Shown: piece by piece, positions 58,613-63,049 of the stretch
How the letters are laid out: every line of letters starts with the position of its first letter
How positions within the stretch are numbered: position 1 is the stretch's first letter
Source: a virus
Virus record (IMG/VR): IMGVR_UViG_3300027782_000082
Coordinates: 1-63,049 of that record
Direction: 5' to 3' (one strand)
DNA length: 63,049 nt
Translations under genes and position numbers: made by a program
Notes under the pieces: model-generated
Seen by the model: the letters and a program-made list of their open reading frames with translations, nothing else
Databases searched by the model: none
Told to the model about the DNA's origin: nothing

Positions 58613-58652
58613 AGGTGTTAGAGGATACTTGAAATATAAGGCAAGTTCTGAC

Positions 58653-58859
58653 TTACATCATCTGTTGTGTTTTTGTCTTAACACCAGCTAGCTTCATGTC
58701 TAGTTCGACTTTGTCCTTGACTACTTCTGCTAGGACTTGCCTTTCTTCCAGGCTCATATTGATCACTTCGTTGTAGCTTAGGCCACTATAAACCGCTAGC
58801 TGTTGCACGTCTTTGATCAGGCCCCTGGCTTCAATTCTATACTCATCAACGTATTTCAT
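58653..58859 (-). CDS. Frameshift extension / small tail-assembly protein (68 aa as a separate ORF)
   Basis: ATG 58859 opens a 68-residue helical ORF (MKYVDEYRIEARGLIKDVQQ, then MSLEERQVLAEVVKDKVELD). The AGG before it is only 3 nt away, a poor ribosome-binding site. In the upstream gp26-like gene the heptamer T_TTT_TTC sits on the zero frame at 58904-58898. A -1 shift there reads 13 codons straight into this ORF without a stop. The ORF is thus better explained as the C-terminal extension of a chaperone, like the T part of lambda gpG-T. Confidence 0.65.
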   Translation of the reverse strand: MKYVDEYRIEARGLIKDVQQLAVYSGLSYNEVINMSLEERQVLAEVVKDKVELDMKLAGVKTKTQQMM

Positions 58860-58882
58860 TACCTGAGCGTTGTCTGTGGTGC

Positions 58883-59731
58883 TCAGGAGCCTTGAGCGAA
58901 AAAACTTACTGGGTCCAGGGTAAAGTCAACTTCAAACCTACGACCACATCCTTCTTGTCCACAGATGACTTCTACACGAGTTTCAGCACCGCTCTGATTG
59001 ACTTCTCTTATCTTGTTTTCAATCTTCTTGAATTCACCGGTTTCAAGTTGTGATAGCCATTCGCTAATAGCTCCACGGTCGGTAATTTCTTGACCGTCAG
59101 GAGTAACAACTGCATCAATAACTTTTGATATGATTTCTTGTGCAAGTTCAATGTTACGACCAGTTACTTCATTACTGACACGTAACTTCAATCCTTCGTC
59201 TTCTGAATCCATGACTGCCTGTAGCTTGCGAACATTTTCAAATTGCACCATACCCAGTTTGTTTTGATCTGAAAGAGTGCTAGGACTTAACCGTATAGTA
59301 AGTTCATTGCTCAGTACTACTTCGTTTACTGGAGCAATACCCTTGATTTTTATCAAGAGATTATCTACGCTAATACCGTATGTGCCTGACCAATCACCGC
59401 ATGGACATGTGGTGCTGATATCCATCTTTTCTCCGTATGTGGCCTTGCGTATGGCAAGCAATATAGCGTCTACGTCTGGGTTTGGCATTTCGCTTGGGTT
59501 AGAAATGTCTGGAACACAGCTCTTTATCAACTGTATGATAGCATCGCCATTGAGCAATGAGTCAGCATTTTTAACCAGCAGTTCATCTTTTGCAGTCATT
59601 GGAAATACTGCAATTTCTCCGTCAACTGTTACCTTGGGCGGTGTCTTGTAAAACTTTCCTCCGCTGGGTAATGTTACATTGAGTCCTGGCTTTCTAAAAT
59701 ACTGGCCTAACGGGTTGTTAGCTTGTGTCAT
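58883..59731 (-). CDS. 26: gp26-like baseplate hub / tail-assembly chaperone protein
   Basis: A 282-residue protein beginning MTQANNPLGQYFRKPGLNVT, with FPMTAKDELLVKNADSLLNG and VDAILLAIRKATYGEKMDIS, matching the T4 gp26-type baseplate family (T4 gp26: 208 aa). Two cysteine pairs (CPCGDW near residue 111, CGQEGCGRRF near 262) could bind zinc. It stands directly upstream of a small ORF and next to the divergent tape-measure gene, the place of tail chaperones. A canonical slippery T_TTT_TTC lies 5 codons before its stop. A GGAGG ribosome-binding site precedes the ATG. Confidence 0.8.
   Translation of the reverse strand: MTQANNPLGQYFRKPGLNVTLPSGGKFYKTPPKVTVDGEIAVFPMTAKDELLVKNADSLLNGDAIIQLIKSCVPDISNPSEMPNPDVDAILLAIRKATYGEKMDISTTCPCGDWSGTYGISVDNLLIKIKGIAPVNEVVLSNELTIRLSPSTLSDQNKLGMVQFENVRKLQAVMDSEDEGLKLRVSNEVTGRNIELAQEIISKVIDAVVTPDGQEITDRGAISEWLSQLETGEFKKIENKIREVNQSGAETRVEVICGQEGCGRRFEVDFTLDPVSFFAQGS
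58898..58904 (-). promoter_or_regulatory. -1 frameshift slippery heptamer T_TTT_TTC
   Basis: On the minus strand, zero-frame codons read AGT TTT TTC. The heptamer fits X_XXY_YYZ exactly. A 7-bp stem CCTGAGC/GCTCAGG (58887-58881 with 58868-58862) starts 10 nt downstream. The -1 product would be 359 residues. Confidence 0.7.
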
Positions 59732-59753
59732 GTGTTGATCCTCCGATTACTTT

Positions 59754-59761
59754 TATTTAGC
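59754..59761 (-). promoter_or_regulatory. Late-promoter-like box GCTAAATA
   Basis: On the minus strand, 22 nt before the gp26-like ATG (59731). Confidence 0.5.
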
Positions 59762-59810
59762 TGGGTTATAATGGGGGTATTTACTCGTTCAAACACCACT
59801 TTTTCAAACC

Positions 59811-59818
59811 GGTAAATA
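59811..59818 (+). promoter_or_regulatory. Late-promoter-like box GGTAAATA
   Basis: TAAATA core 24 nt before the tape-measure ATG (59843). With the box at 59754 it forms a divergent pair for chaperone and tape measure. Confidence 0.45.
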
Positions 59819-59842
59819 AACGATAACATTGGATGACTCTAC

Positions 59843-62800
59843 ATGGCATTACCACCAGATCCGGATCAACTCACTAACAAAATTGCCAACTGGCCAAAAT
59901 GGGCCACGGAAGAATCTATCAACAGTCTTTCGGCTGCAATGGGCCGAAACAACGGTTCTCTGTTGGCTGCGGTAAAGAAGACCAATGAACTTTTAGCAAA
60001 GCAACAATCATCTGCTTCAAAAGATCAAACCGCACAGAAAGCAGTGATTGGATCTCTAGACAAGAGTGTGAAAGTACAGCAAAGCAATGCCAATGCAATA
60101 AAGTCACTGAGTGCTGGACTTAGCAGTATTGCCAAAGGACAGGCCGCAGTAGTTGCCGCTATAAAACAGCAAAACAATGCCAGTGCTATCAAATCGCTGA
60201 ATCCTGGTATCAGTAGCCTTGCCAAGGGACAAGCCGCAGTAGTCGCGGCTGTGCGCCGCTTAGAATCCAAGAATAAGACATCCGGTGCTAAAGTAACTCC
60301 TGTTACAGGCGTAAGTGCGGCATCTATATCACTAGGAAATCGCACACTGACTCGTGCAGTTGAGGTAGGTTTTAGGTCGTTATCACAGCAACAGTCACGT
60401 TCCAATGCACTACTGAAATCTATCAATAATAACACATCTGGTGGTTTAAGAGGGTCTGTTGATACCAACATCAATCGCAGAGCTGGGCAAACACAACAGC
60501 AAAATACCACTAACCGCAGAACACGCAATGCTAATAATGCAAATCAAGCTGAAAATCTTGATGATATGGTTGGAGGCAACAGATTTAGATTTAGCAAAAG
60601 ACGTTACGAGTTTGCTGACAGGAAAAATCCTAGATTTGATTCGGCTACAAATAGAGCCACTGCTTCTATTCGTAGTGTTAGAGATGATCTGAAAAAAATG
60701 ACCCCGGCACAGCGCAAAGAAGCCGCACGTATCATTGCCGAAGATATCAAAGCTACATTTGGTGCCGCTGCAAAGAAACCTCTACAGGAATTCCAAGCAA
60801 AAGTAACTGCCGCCGCCGGAGATGCTGACAAGTTAAACAAGGCTTTCAAAGAACTAAAACAACGCATAGAATCTGAAGAAGTCCAATCTAAAGGCCGCCC
60901 AGGTGAATCAAATTCAGGCACTTATAGACGCACAATGGGCCTTGATCCTAACGCAAGCAAATATAAAGAAGCTGCCGGGAAAGCCAAATCTGGAGATGCA
61001 ATAGGTAGTGTACTAAGTCTATTTGGTGGTTTGCTTGAATCTGCTGGCGGACTGTTAATACGCACATTTGGCATGAGACTTGCTCCAGTAATAGCTGCCA
61101 CAGCCGCAATGTTTAGTGTACTAGTTGGTGTTACTGAGCAACTGATCAAAATTTGGAAGATGGGTGCTGAGTCAACAACACGAGCACTCATGCAAGGTCT
61201 TGACGGCCTAACCAATTCCGCAGTTAGCTATGCCATTGCCGCAAAAACTGCTGGACTAACAATAGAACAGTTTGAAAAAGCTCTAAGAAGCGCCGGCGGC
61301 ATGGCAAATCTTCTTGATGACAATGTCAGGAACACCGGACAGGCATTTGCCGACGGAATCAAGGCTTTCCGAGAAGCCGCCAGCAGAGCAAATTATTTTG
61401 GACAGAGCTTTGAAGAACTAAACAGATCATTTGGACGTTCAATACAGATGGTAGCACTGGCTGGCCTTAAAGGCAGCGATGCTGTCACTACGGCAACACA
61501 AATGGCACTAGGTGAAGCTGATACGGTAAGACGTCTTGCTATTTCTACAGGTAAGACTGTAGAAGAAATCAACACTAGATTTGATGACCTTGCCAGGAAC
61601 GATTATTTCCGACTAAGCACAAGTAGATTATTAGCACGTGGCGAACAAGCCGCGGCTATGCAAGTTAATAATCTTGCCAAAGCATTTGTTGCGGCTAGTG
61701 ATGAATTTGGCAAAGGCATGGCTGAAGACATGTCATTGGCTGCTATTGCAGGAGTTGATCCATCCATGCTTGGTGGACCGTATCAACAGATGATGTTGAT
61801 GTTCCCAGAACTTGAGAAAGCAATCAGAGACGGACAACGAGCCGGTATGACACCGGAACAGCTTAATCAAGTGATGGCTCAGCAAGCACAGATGATCATG
61901 CGCGATCCAAGATACACAGGTCAGATCAGCATGATGGCAATGGACAAAGACATGCGTCCACAGCTGAGATTCTTGCAACAACTTGCTTCATCAAGGACAG
62001 ACTTAGCACAACCAGGTGGTCCTACAACAGAAGGAGCCAGGGCCGCAGCCACACAGCAAGACCTTGATGCGTCACTGCAGAGATTGCAAGGATCTATACT
62101 ACAAGCAGTTGAACCATTGATGGGTACAATTACTAATATGGTAAAAGCCCTTACTGGTTTAATTGAAGGGTTCAACAGTTTAAGTAACGCTACTAAAACT
62201 CTTATAATAGCATTTGGTGTTATTGCGGCAACACTTGGTGCTGGAATATTGACCGGAAAAGGATTTTCTCGCGCCATGGGCGGCGGGCGAAGCGGCCCGA
62301 CACCACCGCCTGGTGGTGCAGGCGGTGCAACTCCTTCGGGTAGCGGACCTAGAGGTGGAGGAACGCCGCCAGGCGGTGCAGGTGGTGCAGGCGGAGCCGC
62401 AGGCGCAGCCGAAGGAGCAGCTAGCGGCGGCTGGAGAGAAGCACTTAAGAAAGGTGCAGGCCGTCTTGGAAGAATTGGTAAAGCTGGTGCACTTGGGTTA
62501 TCAGCATTGCTTGGTGGACTACTAGGAGGGTCAACACCTGCTGAAGGAGGAACCCCACCACCTGCTGAAGGTACTCCACGACCACCGGCCACCGGTACTC
62601 CACGACCTGCAGATCCAAGGTTTAATACAGATCCAATGGGCAATCCAATTCCTAAGGAAATTGAAGCCAAACCTGCGGAAGTAAAACCAATTGAAGTCAA
62701 GCCAGGTACTGCTGAAGTCAAGCCAATTGAAGCCAAACCTGCGGAAGTAAAACCAATTGAAGTCAAGCCAGGTACTGCTGAAGTCAAGCCAATTGAAGCC

Positions 62801-63049
62801 AAGCCTGCGGAAGTAAAACCAATTGAAGTCAAGCCAGGTACTGCTGAAGTCAAACCAATTGAAGCCAAGCCTGCGGAAGTAAAACCAATTGAAGTCAAGC
62901 CAGGTACGGCTGAAGTCAAACCAATTGAAGTTAAACCAGTTACTGGAGAAGTCAAACCAATTGAAGTCAAACCAATTGAAGTGAACCCAGTTGACGTAAA
63001 ACCAATTGAAGTGAACCCAGTTGACGTAAAACCAGCAGAAGCTAAACCA
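59843..63049 (+). CDS. Tail tape-measure protein, 3' end beyond the window
   Basis: ATG 59843 (MALPPDPDQLTNKIANWPKW) opens a frame of 1069 codons that runs off the window, so the true length is larger. Residues 50-200 are helical with a duplicated segment (AIKSLSAGLSSIAKGQAAVV and AIKSLNPGISSLAKGQAAVV). Residues 270-400 are charged coiled-coil. Hydrophobic stretches near 410-430 (LAPVIAATAAMFSVLVGV), 787-803 (TLIIAFGVIAATLGAGI) and 880 are the membrane-active parts seen in tape measures. A Gly/Pro/Ala-rich linker (about 815-930) leads to E-V-K-P repeats to the window end. Tape measures set tail length and help DNA entry. Confidence 0.88.
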   Translation, partial: MALPPDPDQLTNKIANWPKWATEESINSLSAAMGRNNGSLLAAVKKTNELLAKQQSSASKDQTAQKAVIGSLDKSVKVQQSNANAIKSLSAGLSSIAKGQAAVVAAIKQQNNASAIKSLNPGISSLAKGQAAVVAAVRRLESKNKTSGAKVTPVTGVSAASISLGNRTLTRAVEVGFRSLSQQQSRSNALLKSINNNTSGGLRGSVDTNINRRAGQTQQQNTTNRRTRNANNANQAENLDDMVGGNRFRFSKRRYEFADRKNPRFDSATNRATASIRSVRDDLKKMTPAQRKEAARIIAEDIKATFGAAAKKPLQEFQAKVTAAAGDADKLNKAFKELKQRIESEEVQSKGRPGESNSGTYRRTMGLDPNASKYKEAAGKAKSGDAIGSVLSLFGGLLESAGGLLIRTFGMRLAPVIAATAAMFSVLVGVTEQLIKIWKMGAESTTRALMQGLDGLTNSAVSYAIAAKTAGLTIEQFEKALRSAGGMANLLDDNVRNTGQAFADGIKAFREAASRANYFGQSFEELNRSFGRSIQMVALAGLKGSDAVTTATQMALGEADTVRRLAISTGKTVEEINTRFDDLARNDYFRLSTSRLLARGEQAAAMQVNNLAKAFVAASDEFGKGMAEDMSLAAIAGVDPSMLGGPYQQMMLMFPELEKAIRDGQRAGMTPEQLNQVMAQQAQMIMRDPRYTGQISMMAMDKDMRPQLRFLQQLASSRTDLAQPGGPTTEGARAAATQQDLDASLQRLQGSILQAVEPLMGTITNMVKALTGLIEGFNSLSNATKTLIIAFGVIAATLGAGILTGKGFSRAMGGGRSGPTPPPGGAGGATPSGSGPRGGGTPPGGAGGAGGAAGAAEGAASGGWREALKKGAGRLGRIGKAGALGLSALLGGLLGGSTPAEGGTPPPAEGTPRPPATGTPRPADPRFNTDPMGNPIPKEIEAKPAEVKPIEVKPGTAEVKPIEAKPAEVKPIEVKPGTAEVKPIEAKPAEVKPIEVKPGTAEVKPIEAKPAEVKPIEVKPGTAEVKPIEVKPVTGEVKPIEVKPIEVNPVDVKPIEVNPVDVKPAEAKP
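60089..60250 (+). repeat. Duplicated segment in the tape-measure gene
   Basis: Two adjacent copies of about 30 residues (AIKSLSAGLSSIAKGQAAVV versus AIKSLNPGISSLAKGQAAVV) encode a repeated helical unit. This is consistent with length growth of the tape measure by duplication. Confidence 0.7.
62660..63049 (+). repeat. 66-bp tandem repeat encoding E-V-K-P units in the tape measure
   Basis: Four nearly perfect 66-bp (22-residue) copies at 62660, 62726, 62792 and 62858, with unit IEAKPAEVKPIEVKPGTAEV plus KP. Degenerate copies then run to the window end. The unit is built from the pentapeptide [IVA]-[ED]-[VA]-[KN]-P. Confidence 0.92.

Larger units (their letters stand above)
58074..58652. other. 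Mostly non-coding, hairpin-rich interval
   Basis: 579 bases without a convincing gene between the nuclease and the gp26-region genes. It contains several hairpins: TGTGC/GCACA near 58170, a 10-bp stem CACTTTGCCC/GGGCGAAGTG near 58449-58475, flanked by CCAGC/GCTGG, and GGCTGC-GACA-GCAGCC at 58597-58612. GGAGAAAGTCC near 58423 superficially resembles an RNase P core and GGCCGCATAAC near 58112 a tmRNA tag end, but neither RNA can be assembled. One 57-codon ORF (58372) overlaps the main hairpin. It may encode a structured RNA. Confidence 0.45.

Noticed and set aside
61921-62970. 349-residue minus-strand ORF with Gly/Pro/Ser-rich repeats
   Set aside because: It is the antisense shadow of the tape-measure frame, which runs open on the plus strand through the window end and has the expected coiled-coil and hydrophobic pattern.
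62660-63049. CRISPR-like tandem repeats
   Set aside because: Repeats are contiguous 66-bp in-frame units with no spacers and lie in the tape-measure coding frame.

Overview
This window is part of the genome of a tailed bacteriophage of the T4 superfamily (contractile-tailed myovirus). The evidence is a set of T4-type genes: RNase H/flap nuclease, DNA ligase, recombination nuclease gp46/gp47, late sigma factor gp55, baseplate proteins like gp5, gp6, gp25, gp26 and gp53, and a tape-measure protein. Genes are tightly packed, often with ATGA overlaps, and no tRNA, CRISPR array, insertion sequence or integrase is visible. The accessory genes (2OG-Fe(II) oxygenases, acyl carrier protein, fatty-acid desaturase, glycosyltransferase-like proteins) resemble cargo of aquatic T4-like phages. 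Good TTGACA/TATAAT promoters indicate a bacterial host using sigma70, but the host cannot be named.

Layout. 0-5.4 kb (+): a cut-off ORF, RNase H, small unknowns, then two proteins that begin with what looks like a T4 capsid-targeting peptide: a GNAT + alarmone (ppGpp) hydrolase fusion and a GP88-family protein. 5.4-11.6 kb (+): micro-ORFs, a tandem hairpin element, small proteins, a MoxR ATPase with a metallopeptidase-like/VWA partner, ThyX and a hotdog thioesterase. 11.6-27.9 kb: an accessory cluster on both strands with five 2OG-oxygenase-like proteins, an acyl carrier protein, a fatty-acid desaturase, a fatty-acid-hydroxylase-type di-iron protein, two PP-loop amidotransferase-like enzymes, GNAT-like proteins, an SDR, a methyltransferase and four glycosyltransferase-like proteins. 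27.9-53.1 kb (mostly -): virion genes, including a Gly-Tyr repeat protein, a 3413-residue giant, gp6, gp25, a gp5-like hub with a C-terminal lysozyme, and other baseplate proteins; HNH nuclease, DNA ligase and small genes are embedded. 53.1-58.1 kb (+): gp55, MazG, gp47, gp46, a small basic protein and a PD-(D/E)XK nuclease. 58.1-58.65 kb is mostly non-coding. 58.65-59.7 kb (-): a gp26-like chaperone with a canonical -1 slippery heptamer leading into the next ORF. 59.8 kb to the end (+): the tape-measure protein, open at the window edge and ending in E-V-K-P repeats.

How it works together. Two promoter classes can be read. Sigma70-like promoters precede nucleic-acid and early-type genes (MoxR, metallopeptidase, ThyX, ligase, gp55). 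A TAAATA box like the gp55-dependent late promoter of T4 lies 6-42 nt before the first gene of virion operons, and also before the heads of the accessory cluster. This suggests that the acyl/oxygenase/glycosyl cluster is expressed late with the virion genes, consistent with a role in decorating the particle or making a late metabolite. Its product is unknown and is the most open question here.
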